Shown here in pieces: positions 45,836 through 54,417 of a stretch of DNA of 64,000 nt. The number at the start of each line of letters is the position of its first letter. The stretch's first letter is position 1. A model generated the notes under the pieces. It ran no database searches. It saw only the letters and a list, made by a program, of their open reading frames with translations, and was not told the DNA's origin. The stretch spans positions 62,001 through 126,000 of the forward strand of contig NZ_BCNX01000006.1 in assembly GCF_001571405.1 (NCBI RefSeq). Reading direction: 5' to 3'. The DNA is from Methanoculleus thermophilus. Lineage in GTDB: Archaea; Halobacteriota; Methanomicrobia; Methanomicrobiales; Methanoculleaceae. A program made the translations under genes and the position numbers.

Positions 45836-47497
45836 ATGGATCTGGATGAGTGTTTGGTGACTCTGCTTGCCCGGGGTGGGCCAGAAGATATGGATCCGCA
45901 TACAGCAAACGGTTCGCCAAAGGATGCGCCTGCACAGCAGCCTGGCGGCCGTCGGGACTGCGAGAGAGGAGCGGATGCTCTCACCAGCGCGACTGGATCC
46001 GTCCTCCCGGGTCTGACTGCTACGATGCTATGGGAGGTGATCAAGACCTCGCTCTCCGGGATCTGCATTGCCGACGGGGAGGGACGTATCGTATTCGTCA
46101 ACGCTTCGCTGCTTGGCATGTGGGGATATGGCCGGCAGGAGATGATCGGAAGGCCTCTCGACCACCTCTGGTCCACCCCGGGCGAAGGTCTCGACTGCAT
46201 CGGCCGCGCCCTCTCAGCCGGGCAGTGGAGCGGGCGGATTACAGCCCGACGAAGAGACTCAACCGTCTTTGATGCCCGGATCTCGATCAGCACCTTCCAG
46301 GATCCAGGGACAGCCGCTCCCTGGCTTATCATCTCATGCCTTGACGTCTCCGCGCGACGGGTTCCGCACCGTCAGCGGAGCCTTGAGGAGGCCCTTGCGG
46401 CGATGCCCGAGCGTTTCCTTGACCTCAAAGAGATGGATAGGGCCATAGAGCAGTCACTCGAGGACCTTGGCCGCGGGTGCGGGGCATGCAGGGCCTACCT
46501 CTCCCTCTTCAACAGTTCGAGGACACTGCTTGGCACGACGCACGAGTGGCGTACACCCGAACAGAGGTCCCGGCGCGGAGAGTTCCAGAAGTTCCTCTCA
46601 ACCGATCTCCCCTGGTGGGTCGAGCAGATTCTGGACGGCGAGACCGTGCACCTGGGTGAGGCGGCCGGAAGGAGGCGGTCGGGAAGGGATGAGCGGGATC
46701 TCCTGAAACGGAGCGGTGCGACGGAGATACTGATGATCCCGATCCTGCTGAGAGAGGCGGTCGTCGGCTTTGTCGGGTTCGACCGGAACACTGAGAATGT
46801 CAGGTTTACCGACGATGAGATCCTGCTCCTCACTGCGGCCGCCCATCTGATCGCGAGCGCGCTTGACCGAAAACAGTCGGAGTACACGTTCCGTGAGTCG
46901 GAGGGTCTCTACCAGATTGTCCTGGACTCCATCACCGATACCGTCACCGTCGTCGATACCGGGCTTACTCTTCTCCTTGCAAACGAGGCTTTCATCGCCT
47001 GGTGCGAGGATCTCGGTCTCTCGACGGATGTCGTCGGTAGAAACCTCTTTGATGTCCTGCCGTTCCTCCCTCCCTCCGCAAGGCAGCAATACGAGCGGGT
47101 TATACGGACCGGGCGACCGCTGACGTCGGAACGGTCTCTCACCCTCAACGGCCAGGTTGTGGTCCTCCGGGAGATGCGGATCCCGATCTTCGAGGAGGGC
47201 GAGGTCGCTATGGTCATCACGATCACAAGGGACATTACCGCTCAGAAGGAGGTCGAAGAACTCAAATCAAAGGCGTACGGTCAGATCGAGCGGAATATGG
47301 AACAGTTTGCCCTGCTCGCCGACCATATCAGAAACCCTCTCCAGGCGATCATGGGGCGTGCGGAGTTGCTCGACGATGCCGAGACGACCGAGAAGATCCG
47401 CCAGCAGGTGCAGCGGATCAACGCGATCATCGACCAGCTCGATGAGCGGTGGGCGGAATCGAGGAAACTCTCGATGTTCTGGCGGAAGTACTCGTGA
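45836..47497 (+). CDS. PAS/GAF sensor with DHp-like helix but no kinase domain
   Basis: A soluble protein of 553 aa. Two PAS domains at about 60-170 (I-C-I-A-D-G-E-G-R-I-V-F-V-N) and 350-470 flank a GAF domain at about 190-335. The C-terminus is a single DHp-like helix pair with H497-I-R-N-P-L-Q, matching the His box of histidine kinases, yet the protein ends 56 residues later with no ATP-binding domain. Such truncated sensors are common in Methanomicrobia and probably act through partner kinases. A TATA-like AAGGTAATAT lies about 45 nt upstream of ATG 45836. It ends directly against a convergent peptidase gene (no gap). Confidence 0.8.
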   Translation: MDLDECLVTLLARGGPEDMDPHTANGSPKDAPAQQPGGRRDCERGADALTSATGSVLPGLTATMLWEVIKTSLSGICIADGEGRIVFVNASLLGMWGYGRQEMIGRPLDHLWSTPGEGLDCIGRALSAGQWSGRITARRRDSTVFDARISISTFQDPGTAAPWLIISCLDVSARRVPHRQRSLEEALAAMPERFLDLKEMDRAIEQSLEDLGRGCGACRAYLSLFNSSRTLLGTTHEWRTPEQRSRRGEFQKFLSTDLPWWVEQILDGETVHLGEAAGRRRSGRDERDLLKRSGATEILMIPILLREAVVGFVGFDRNTENVRFTDDEILLLTAAAHLIASALDRKQSEYTFRESEGLYQIVLDSITDTVTVVDTGLTLLLANEAFIAWCEDLGLSTDVVGRNLFDVLPFLPPSARQQYERVIRTGRPLTSERSLTLNGQVVVLREMRIPIFEEGEVAMVITITRDITAQKEVEELKSKAYGQIERNMEQFALLADHIRNPLQAIMGRAELLDDAETTEKIRQQVQRINAIIDQLDERWAESRKLSMFWRKYS

Positions 47498-48178
47498 TTA
47501 TACCTTCGCAAGTTCGCTCCAGACCCGGTTTCGCTCGATGATGACCCAGTAGCGTCGGAGTTCGGCCTCCGCCGCCCGGTGTTCGGGATACGATCTGCTC
47601 ACGAGGCGCCAGAACCGCTCCGAGTGGTTCAATTCCTGGAGATGAGCGGCCTCGTGGACGATGACGTACTCCCGCAGGGGTTTTGGGAGGGCCACGATGC
47701 GCAGGTTGAAGTTCAGGTTCCCGCGCACAGAGCAGCTTCCCCACCTGGTCCTCTGCAGTCTCACCGTAGTCCGCCCGGACCAATTACGGGCAAGGTCCGG
47801 GTATGCTTCCAGGCGGTCTCTGATCTCCTCCTTGAGCAGCTGGGAGAGGTTTCTCCGAAGAGCCGGGGCGGATGGATAGGCGACGGTTTTGCGCGCCTCA
47901 TCAACCGTAAACCGGGTGCCGGGAACCCTCCGGTAGAAGTTACCGTGCAGGAGGAGCATCTCTTCTTTTCCGCGCCCTTCGGCGGCGAGGCTATCGAGGA
48001 CCCTGCGCCGCTTCTCGATCCAGGCTGCGTTGCGCTGCAGGAACCCCCTGACATCGAAGGACGGCGGGGCGACCACCCGCAGAGTCCCGTCCGGCCTCAC
48101 CTGGAGCCTGGCGGAACGAACGGCCTTGCGGATGACGGTCGTTTCGGCCAGGAGCCTGCTTGTCTCTCCCTGGTCCAT
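47498..48178 (-). CDS. YgjP-type zinc metallopeptidase
   Basis: A 226-aa DUF45/M48-related protein. Zinc motif H175-E-A-A-H179 with a further His in L-N-H185-S-E-R-F-W. The family signature W-G-S-C-S-x-R-G-N-L-N-F-N near 147-159 is intact. YgjP-like enzymes are cytoplasmic WLM-type peptidases related to Wss1/SprT, which cleave DNA-protein crosslinks in eukaryotes; the archaeal role is undefined. Its stop is adjacent to the stop of the convergent sensor gene. Confidence 0.85.
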   Translation of the reverse strand: MDQGETSRLLAETTVIRKAVRSARLQVRPDGTLRVVAPPSFDVRGFLQRNAAWIEKRRRVLDSLAAEGRGKEEMLLLHGNFYRRVPGTRFTVDEARKTVAYPSAPALRRNLSQLLKEEIRDRLEAYPDLARNWSGRTTVRLQRTRWGSCSVRGNLNFNLRIVALPKPLREYVIVHEAAHLQELNHSERFWRLVSRSYPEHRAAEAELRRYWVIIERNRVWSELAKV

Positions 48179-48304
48179 CTATACTATTTACTAGGGTGAC
48201 GGAGAGAAAAATTACATGATCCGGCACGAACCTATACCCGATGGCAACAGAGAAGTACGGCAAGGCTCCTCTTTGGGGGTCTCCCCGGGTGCAGTGGTGG
48301 TCCC

Positions 48305-48883
48305 ATGAAGGATAAAGAGCTCAAGATCGGCGATATCGCAAGCCTCACCGGGATCTCCGAACGAGATGTCCGGAGACTCGTCCAGACCTATGACAGCCTC
48401 TTCACCTACCGGACCGTCGGCCCGGTGAAACTCTTCCCGCCGAAGGCGGTCGATATAGTCAGGGAACTCATAGAACTCTCTGGGAAAGATCTCACGCCCG
48501 AAGAGGTCGCTGAAGAGATCCGCTCCGGCAAAAAACCTGAGCCACAGGGGGAGCCTGCGGAGGCGATCGAGAGAGCCGCCGCCCCGCTCCCGCCGGAGGT
48601 GGTGTTCGAGATCAGAGCGATGCAGGAGACCCTGGCCCGGCAGGAACGCCAGATTGCTCGTCTGGTGGCTGAACTCGAGCAGGAGCGGGAAGAGAGGCGA
48701 GAAGAGGCCGCCAAACTCCAGGAGCGGCTGGATGCACAGCAGAGGGAGCTTGCGGTCGTGGCAGAGTGGGTGGATTACTTCGATCGCCGGATGGACGAGG
48801 TCACGCTCCCGGTCTTCGAGCGGGTCCGGCGAACCCTCGGGCGGGGTGACGTGTCCGGTCGGTCGGCCGGCCGTTCCGGGTGA
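48305..48883 (+). CDS. MerR-like DNA-binding protein with coiled coil
   Basis: A 192-aa protein. The N-terminal 70 residues (K-I-G-D-I-A-S-L-T-G-I-S-E-R-D-V-R-R-L-V) form a winged helix of the MerR type. Residues about 105-160 form a strongly charged coiled coil (long E/R/Q heptads), and the C-terminal tail is basic. Coiled-coil dimerisation fits a transcription factor or a plasmid-segregation-like adaptor. No metal-binding cysteines are present. Its target is not visible from the context. Confidence 0.68.
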   Translation: MKDKELKIGDIASLTGISERDVRRLVQTYDSLFTYRTVGPVKLFPPKAVDIVRELIELSGKDLTPEEVAEEIRSGKKPEPQGEPAEAIERAAAPLPPEVVFEIRAMQETLARQERQIARLVAELEQEREERREEAAKLQERLDAQQRELAVVAEWVDYFDRRMDEVTLPVFERVRRTLGRGDVSGRSAGRSG

Positions 48884-49009
48884 CTGGTAGGGTTCTCTCC
48901 GGGAACGCATTACGCTCAAGCCAGGTGGGTAGTAATATATATTACGAATATACTACCCGATAACAAATTTTATATGTGATCTTCACCTCCAGGCATCCGA
49001 GGTGATAGA

Positions 49010-49288
49010 ATCCATCAGCAGAAAACGGCCACCGTACTGACCCTTGCCATTCAGGCTCTGGTCGTTGGCGGGCTGGTAGCCTGCATAGTCGTTGGAACAT
49101 CGGATCGGCCGTCTTCCGTCTCGCCAGGCCATGACGCATCGCGTGTCGTTGACCTGCCCGAGAGCGCCTCACCGGCTGCATACGCGATCGTCGCAAATCG
49201 GCCGGATCCTTTGGTGATGAGAACTCTGGGTGGGGAGGAACACCCTCTCTCTTTTCACCCCATCATGATCTGCACGGCCGTCGGATAG
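49010..49288 (+). CDS. Candidate small membrane/secreted protein without a standard start codon
   Basis: An open frame of 92 codons. Its only plausible 5' end is ATC 49010, which lies exactly 6 nt after the Shine-Dalgarno-like GAGGT (48999-49003); AAATTTTATATG about 35-45 nt before ATC 49010 is a TATA candidate. The frame begins H-Q-Q-K-T, then a hydrophobic helix (about 20 residues, V-L-T-L-A-I-Q-A-L-V-V-G-G-L-V-A-C), then a polar S/P-rich tail, which is a classic signal-anchor layout. Either ATC is used, or an ATG has mutated and this is a recent pseudogene. The 3' end overlaps the antisense DUF61 gene by 34 nt. Confidence 0.35.
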   Translation: MHQQKTATVLTLAIQALVVGGLVACIVVGTSDRPSSVSPGHDASRVVDLPESASPAAYAIVANRPDPLVMRTLGGEEHPLSFHPIMICTAVG

Positions 49289-49686
49289 CGGTTCATGATG
49301 GTGTATGCGAGGGGCTTTGATATCCAGAGCCGACCGTTCTGCATCCTCCGGAGAGGGCTGATCTCCTTTAGGATCTGGAGAGCCTGGACTGCGGCCTCGT
49401 CCGCGAGGAAGAAACTGCCCGGGACTGTCGAGTCGAAGTAGAAGAGGATCGGAAGCCGGAGTCGGCGCTGCAGGTCCCTCGGCAGGGCTTCCTGCATCCG
49501 GAGGAGGACATCACGGTTAAAGTCGTAGCGGTCTCCACCCTTCGTGACGGACGAGGGGTGCTCCTCTGTGAGAAGCCGTGAGAGGCGCTTACGCTCTTCG
49601 ACAACGCCGTCATTGATCCTGCCGATCTCAAGCCGCATCCATCGCAGGAGGGTCGACTCGTCGCTTGCTGATGGTCGGTTGGACAT
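49255..49686 (-). CDS. DUF61 (UPF0216) archaeal protein
   Basis: A 143-aa protein from ATG 49686 (M-S-N-R-P-S-A-S-D-E-S); the longer frame to 49770 reads across a promoter-like ATATATTACATG and is not used. The text L-E-I-G-R-I-N-D-G-V-V-E-E-R-K-R-L near the N-terminus and D-R-Y-D-F-N-R-D-V-L are recognisable as the archaeal UPF0216 family. Function unknown; cytoplasmic. It is divergent from the M28 peptidase pair, with the two promoters overlapping in about 49730-49850. Confidence 0.8.
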   Translation of the reverse strand: MSNRPSASDESTLLRWMRLEIGRINDGVVEERKRLSRLLTEEHPSSVTKGGDRYDFNRDVLLRMQEALPRDLQRRLRLPILFYFDSTVPGSFFLADEAAVQALQILKEISPLRRMQNGRLWISKPLAYTIMNRYPTAVQIMMG

Positions 49687-49830
49687 ATCTGTAGTGATCC
49701 TTTGCTGGGTACATAGACCAGTCTCTGCCATGTAATATATATCTGGCCCCCATGATCGCCCCGGCAACATCCGGGAGATCCAGAGGGAATGTGCTCTCTG
49801 TCTTGCTCGTGGGCTCCATTGGAGCGGGAG

Positions 49831-49844
49831 AAGGTATATGTATT
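49831..49844 (+). promoter_or_regulatory. TATA box of the first M28 peptidase gene
   Basis: AAGGTATATGTATT lies 29-38 nt before ATG 49869. There is no Shine-Dalgarno sequence at that start, so the mRNA is probably leaderless or nearly so; this also decides the choice of start. Confidence 0.55.
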
Positions 49845-49868
49845 CTTACTCCATATCAGGCGTTCCCT

Positions 49869-50849
49869 ATGCAACCATTTGAATGCAACTCGACCCGGTA
49901 TGGCTGCCGACGCTTCTTGGTTCACTACGCTCTCCTGCTCCTTGTCGGCGTTGCAGTCCTCCTTATGATCATCCCGGCGGGCGCCGCCGAGACGTTTGGG
50001 ATGGACTACGACCCCGCCATCGCCTCGATGATTGCGGAGATCGATGAGTCCGAACTTCGCAACACGACGTCCGATCTTTCGAGCATCCCGACACGTGCCT
50101 ACGGGTCCGATGGGAACCGGGTGGCGGGCGAGTATATCTTCCAGAGGCTATCCGCCATCCCGGGGCTTGAGGTCGAGTTCCAGGGCGGAGAGGTGAACAA
50201 CGTCATCGCACGGCTCCCCGGAGCCAACACGTCGTTGAACGAGGTCGTGGTCGTCGGGGCGCACTACGACAGCCTGTCGTCCGATCCTGCCCGTGCGCCC
50301 GGTGCTACCGATAACGGGTGCGGGGTCGCGATCGTCCTGGAACTCGCCCGGGTGATGAGCGGCCACTCGTTTGACCGGACCGTCGAGTTCGCGTTCTGGA
50401 ACGCGGAAGAGGACGGGAGCTACGGCAGCTCCGCCTACGTCGAGAATGCCACCGCTCCGGTCGCGCTCTACTTCAACTACGACTCGGCCTGCTACGACCC
50501 TGAAAACTGGTCCGTCCTCGATATCATCTACGACAATCGCTCCCGGGAGGCTGCGGCGCTTCTTGCGGGTTATAACGTCCTCTATGGCACAAACTTCAGC
50601 CTGACCCTGAACAACTATCAGACCTGCTCCTCCGACCATATCCCCTTCCAGGCCCGGGGGTATCCGGCCGTGGCGACCCATAGCGATGGGCACGGTCCGG
50701 CGCATACCCCGGACGACACCCCCGAGCACGTCTCGTTTGAATACGCAAAGAGAAACGCGGGGCTTGGCCTCTCGCTCATCGCAAAGGTGGCTGGAATTAG
50801 GGAAGACGGAAGCGACCTCTTTGTCCAGAAGGCCCGGCCTGCAGGGTGA
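49869..50849 (+). CDS. M28 family aminopeptidase-like protein, copy 1 (membrane-anchored or secreted)
   Basis: A 326-aa protein with an N-terminal hydrophobic segment (about 20-40) acting as signal or anchor, then an M28 zinc-peptidase domain. Ligands seen: V-V-G-A-H-Y-D-S, A-T-D-N-G-C-G, N-A-E-E-D-G and C-S-S-D-H-I-P-F with A-H-T-P-D-D-T. It should cleave N-terminal amino acids outside the cell. I start at ATG 49869 rather than 49752. Its middle third is nearly identical at DNA level to the next gene, 6 nt downstream. Confidence 0.85.
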   Translation: MQPFECNSTRYGCRRFLVHYALLLLVGVAVLLMIIPAGAAETFGMDYDPAIASMIAEIDESELRNTTSDLSSIPTRAYGSDGNRVAGEYIFQRLSAIPGLEVEFQGGEVNNVIARLPGANTSLNEVVVVGAHYDSLSSDPARAPGATDNGCGVAIVLELARVMSGHSFDRTVEFAFWNAEEDGSYGSSAYVENATAPVALYFNYDSACYDPENWSVLDIIYDNRSREAAALLAGYNVLYGTNFSLTLNNYQTCSSDHIPFQARGYPAVATHSDGHGPAHTPDDTPEHVSFEYAKRNAGLGLSLIAKVAGIREDGSDLFVQKARPAG

Positions 50850-50855
50850 GCATCC

Positions 50856-51905
50856 ATGCCGTCCCGCAGCTGCCTGCAGGTTGCGTTCCTTGCGGCCTAT
50901 GGGATCGTTTTCATCCTTGCCCCGGCCGCGGCTGCGCCCTCAGACGCTCCGGGATACGATCCCGGGATTGCGGCGTTGCTTGATGAGGTGGACGGGAGTG
51001 AGATCCGAAAGACCGCGTATGACCTGCAGAACTTCTCGACCCGGGCTTACGGGTCCGATGGGAACCGGGAGGCGGGCGAGTATATCTACCAGAGGCTATC
51101 CGCCATCCCAGGGCTTGAGGTCGAGTTCCAGGGCGGAGAGGTGCACAATGTCATCGCACGGCTCCCCGGAACCAACGCGTCGTCGGCTGAGATTGTGGTT
51201 GTCGGAGCGCACTACGACAGCCGATCGTCTGATCCTGCCCGTGCCCCCGGGGTTACCGATAACGGCTGCGGGGTCGCGGTCGTCCTGGAACTTGCCCGGG
51301 TGATGAGCGGCCACTCGTTCGACCGGACGGTCGAGTTCGCATTCTGGAATGCTGAGGAGAACGGGAGGCACGGCAGCCGCAGGTACGTCGAGAACCCGCC
51401 GGCCCCGATCGCGCTCTATCTCAATTACGACTCAACCTGCCGCGGGGAAGGGGACCGACCGCGCCTCAACCTCCTCTACGACCAGGGGGCCCGGAGCGCG
51501 GCAGAGCTCGTGGTGCACCACAACACCCTCTACGGGACCAACTTCACCCTGACCCGGAGTGCAGCCCCGTTCATCTCGGACCACATCTCGTTCTGGTCCC
51601 GGGGCTATCCGGCACTCATGGCGCATGCTCTACCGCAGTGGCCGGCCCATACGCCGGACGATACCATCGATCAGGCGTCGTTTGAGTTTGCCGAGAGAAA
51701 CGCCCGGCTGGGGCTCTCGGTCCTTGCGAGGGTCGCAAGGATGGAGGGTCTCGTCTCCCCACCCCCGGAGGGTGGAAGCGATCCCGGGGTTTCCTGGCCT
51801 ATGATGCCAAACTGGGGCGCTAACAATCGCGCAGAAGGGAATAGATGCTCTCTTACGTCCCTTCAACTCTCGATCAATCCAACTGAACTCTGTGGCTGCT
51901 CGTAA
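50856..51905 (+). CDS. M28 family aminopeptidase-like protein, copy 2 (secreted)
   Basis: A 349-aa paralogue of the preceding gene. Signal peptide 1-27 (A-P-A-A-A-A). All zinc and catalytic motifs are kept: G-A-H-Y-D-S, D-N-G-C-G, N-A-E-E-N-G, S-D-H-I-S-F and A-H-T-P-D-D-T. Between 51045 and 51370 the DNA is almost the same as 50110-50435 in copy 1, whereas the ends differ, which suggests gene conversion after duplication. The last 45 residues or so, after V-S-P-P-P-E-G, have no equivalent in copy 1 and look like an unrelated read-through tail. Confidence 0.83.
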   Translation: MPSRSCLQVAFLAAYGIVFILAPAAAAPSDAPGYDPGIAALLDEVDGSEIRKTAYDLQNFSTRAYGSDGNREAGEYIYQRLSAIPGLEVEFQGGEVHNVIARLPGTNASSAEIVVVGAHYDSRSSDPARAPGVTDNGCGVAVVLELARVMSGHSFDRTVEFAFWNAEENGRHGSRRYVENPPAPIALYLNYDSTCRGEGDRPRLNLLYDQGARSAAELVVHHNTLYGTNFTLTRSAAPFISDHISFWSRGYPALMAHALPQWPAHTPDDTIDQASFEFAERNARLGLSVLARVARMEGLVSPPPEGGSDPGVSWPMMPNWGANNRAEGNRCSLTSLQLSINPTELCGCS

Positions 51906-51975
51906 TGCCGGTGAAATGCCTTCCCGGAGCCTGAATTTGGATCTTTCGCCACACCGGATGCGGGGATAAGAACAC

Positions 51976-51988
51976 GCTTTTTATAGCG
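51976..51988 (+). promoter_or_regulatory. TATA box of the glutamine-synthetase-family gene
   Basis: CTTTTTATAGC lies 24-34 nt before ATG 52011, with no Shine-Dalgarno sequence in between, which suggests a leaderless or near-leaderless transcript. Confidence 0.5.
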
Positions 51989-52010
51989 TCATGACCAACG
52001 TAAGACAGTT

Positions 52011-53516
52011 ATGAAAGATTCTGAGATCCTGATGAACCCCAACGATCTGGTCCGTTTTCTCAAGAAGGATCCCGCGGAGTTTACCAAGGAGGATATCATC
52101 CGGTTCTGCGAGGCGAACGGGATTGAGATGGTCAACTTCCGCTACGCAGCCGAGGACGGCAAGCTCAAGACCCTTAACTTCGTCATCTCCTCAAAGGACC
52201 ACCTTGACGCCATCCTCTCGGACGGCGAACGCGTCGACGGCAGCAACCTCTTTTCATTCATTGAGGCCGGGAGCAGCGACCTGTACGTGATTCCCCGCTA
52301 CCGGACGGCCTTTGTCAATCCCTTTGCCGAGGTGCCGACACTGGAGCTCCTCTGCTCGTTCTACGGTGCCGATGGGAAGCCGCTTGAGAGCTCCCCCGAG
52401 TACGTGCTCCGCAAGGCCAACGAGGAGTTCACCCGCCGGACCGGGTACACCTTCAAGACCCTTGGCGAGCTCGAATACTACGTCATCGCTCCCCGCGAGG
52501 ACCTCTACCCGGGCCGCGACCAGAAAGGCTACCACTCGGCCGAACCCTTCGTCAAGTTCGCGGATCTGCGGGATGAGGCGATGCGCCTTATCGCCCGTGC
52601 CGGCGGAAAGATCAAGTACGGCCACTCGGAGGTCGGCTGTTTCTATGCCGACGACCTCTACTACGAGCAGCACGAGATCGAGTTCCTGCCGATGCCGGCG
52701 GAGCAGGCGGTCGAGCAGTTGATCGTCGCCAAGTGGATCCTGCGGATGCTCGGCTACCAGTACGGCGTCGATATCAGCTTCGCCCCGAAGATCACCGTCG
52801 GCAAGGCAGGGAGCGGCATGCACTTCCATATGCTCGTCGAGAAGGACGGCCAGAACCTGACCGTCGAGGGCGGCAAGTTGAGTCCGCTCGCCCGGAAGAT
52901 GATCGCCGGCATCCTTGACGTTTCCGATGCCCTGACGGCCTTCGGAAACACCATCCCGACCTCCTATCTCCGTCTCGTCCCCCACCAGGAAGCCCCGACG
53001 ACGATCTGCTGGGGCGACCGCAACCGCTCGGTCGTTGTCCGCGTGCCCCTCGGCTGGATCGGTGCCGAAGACATGGCCCACGATGCCAATCCCTGCGAGG
53101 AAGCGTGGCAGGAGAAGCGGCCGTCGAAGCAGACGTTCGAGTACCGGGTCGCCGACGGTTCGGCCGATCCCTACCTGACCGTCGCCGGCCTCATCGTGGC
53201 GTCGCTGCACGGGATCGAGATGCCCAATGCGCTCGAGATGGCTGAGCGGCTCTACGTCAGCGGCAACATCTTCCGGCCCGAGTTCCGTGAACGCCTCGCG
53301 GAGCTCAAGCAGCTCCCGGCCTCCTGTGTCGAGTCCGCCGAGGCGCTCGAGGCAAAGCGTGCGATCTTTGAGAAGGACGGTGTCTTCCCGGCAGGGATGA
53401 TCGACAGCCGGATCGCCAACTTGAAGGCCTACAATGACCGCGGGCTGAGCGAGAGGCTCTACGGCAACAACGAAGCCATCCGGGAACTGGTCAACCAGTA
53501 CCTCCATGTGGCATGA
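52011..53516 (+). CDS. Glutamine-synthetase-family protein
   Basis: A 501-aa member of the GlnA superfamily: beta-grasp N-terminal region about 20-130, then a catalytic domain with L-E-Y-Y-V near 157 and G-S-G-M-H-F-H near 265-271. Further on are N-R-S-V-V-V-R-V-P near 341-349 and E-Y-R-V-A-D-G-S-A-D-P-Y-L near 378-390. The last motif differs from canonical E-x-R-x-P-D-x3-N-P-Y. It is longer than GlnA-I. It may therefore be a gamma-glutamyl ligase acting on another amine, or a second glutamine synthetase. It binds ATP and acts in the cytoplasm. The gene stands alone with its own promoter. Confidence 0.78.
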   Translation: MKDSEILMNPNDLVRFLKKDPAEFTKEDIIRFCEANGIEMVNFRYAAEDGKLKTLNFVISSKDHLDAILSDGERVDGSNLFSFIEAGSSDLYVIPRYRTAFVNPFAEVPTLELLCSFYGADGKPLESSPEYVLRKANEEFTRRTGYTFKTLGELEYYVIAPREDLYPGRDQKGYHSAEPFVKFADLRDEAMRLIARAGGKIKYGHSEVGCFYADDLYYEQHEIEFLPMPAEQAVEQLIVAKWILRMLGYQYGVDISFAPKITVGKAGSGMHFHMLVEKDGQNLTVEGGKLSPLARKMIAGILDVSDALTAFGNTIPTSYLRLVPHQEAPTTICWGDRNRSVVVRVPLGWIGAEDMAHDANPCEEAWQEKRPSKQTFEYRVADGSADPYLTVAGLIVASLHGIEMPNALEMAERLYVSGNIFRPEFRERLAELKQLPASCVESAEALEAKRAIFEKDGVFPAGMIDSRIANLKAYNDRGLSERLYGNNEAIRELVNQYLHVA

Positions 53517-53741
53517 GAGACGGAGAGCCGACTCTCGATATACTTTTTAATCAGCAGAATACGGGCTCCTCTCCGGGGGAGTATTCTCTCTTTTGACCGA
53601 TGGTTCGGCACGGGCAAGTTATTATTACGGGGGAATCCAGAGAGGGTGACTCCCGGGAGTGAGCGGGATCCCCGGCCGATGCCGTTGAGGTCGTGCGAAA
53701 CCGCGGTGGTCCGCGCACGCCCGGGCGATGGAGGAACGCGT

Positions 53742-54053
53742 ATGCGAGGTGGAGCAGAAGAGAGTATGGCAGGAGAGGCGGGACCGGTCACGTTTACCTG
53801 CTACCGCATCACCCCCGGGGAAGAAGAGGTTCCCGAGGAAGGTATGAACACCTATAGCGTCGTTGTGCTGCTGCCCGATGGGGATGTCAGGCATCAGATC
53901 GTCTGGGCCCGGGCCCCGGAGGATATAGGTGATGCGATCCGGGTACCTCCCGGCTCACGGGTGATCATGACCGAGATGAAGAGCCCCATAATCTGGGACA
54001 GCGAGCCGATGGAAGAGAAAGAGGCGGCTGTCAAGGCCGCACCGACTCCCTGA
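53742..54053 (+). CDS. Hypothetical protein, 103 aa
   Basis: I do not recognise this protein. ATG 53742 is favoured because GGAGG lies 7 nt upstream; the frame is open further back to 53646 but the added text is R/P-rich and unlike protein. The sequence has a strand-rich core (N-T-Y-S-V-V-V-L-L-P-D-G-D-V-R-H-Q-I-V-W-A, then R-V-I-M-T-E-M) and acidic ends. No membrane segment or motif is seen; it is probably a small soluble protein. Confidence 0.55.
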   Translation: MRGGAEESMAGEAGPVTFTCYRITPGEEEVPEEGMNTYSVVVLLPDGDVRHQIVWARAPEDIGDAIRVPPGSRVIMTEMKSPIIWDSEPMEEKEAAVKAAPTP

Positions 54054-54160
54054 CCATTTTTAGGTGCGCTGTCTGGATCTCTTAAGTACGCAGGCTCGAC
54101 GGTAGCGCTTTTGACCCTGCCGTGGACCCGAGGATGCCCTGAGAGGACGGCGCGTCATCC

Positions 54161-54330
54161 TCAGAGTCTCCTGGCGTTGAGGAGCATGGAGACCACCCCG
54201 ACCATGGAGACCCCGATGATCGCGAACGTGACCTGTCTATTGAACCCTCCAGTACGGATGGGTGCCGCCCCTCCCGGCTTCGTCCGGGATATCCCGCAAG
54301 GTAGATGCGGACAGCAGTTCCACTCCAGGT
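54161..54330 (-). pseudogene. Possible C-terminal membrane-anchor remnant
   Basis: On the minus strand the frame ending at TGA (54161-54163) reads ...T-G-G-F-N-R-Q, then a hydrophobic helix of about 17 residues (V-T-F-A-I-I-G-V-S-M-V-G-V-V-S-M-L-L) and ends N-A-R-R-L. A short motif, one membrane helix and a basic tail is the plan of archaeosortase-type sorting tails. Upstream text is Cys/Pro-rich and has no start, so only a fragment is left. A chance hydrophobic frame is a real alternative. Confidence 0.25.
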
Positions 54331-54417
54331 ATCGAGACGGCCGGAGAGTTCACAAGGCTGCCCGCGCCATCGAGAGGTATATGTGGGATGACGTCCCCCG
54401 TTCCGCAGGTGATCGGA

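Noticed and set aside
52254-53507. Minus-strand frame of 417 codons opposite the glutamine-synthetase-like gene
   Set aside because: Shadow of a gene with GS motifs; its D/L/V-rich text shows no domain.
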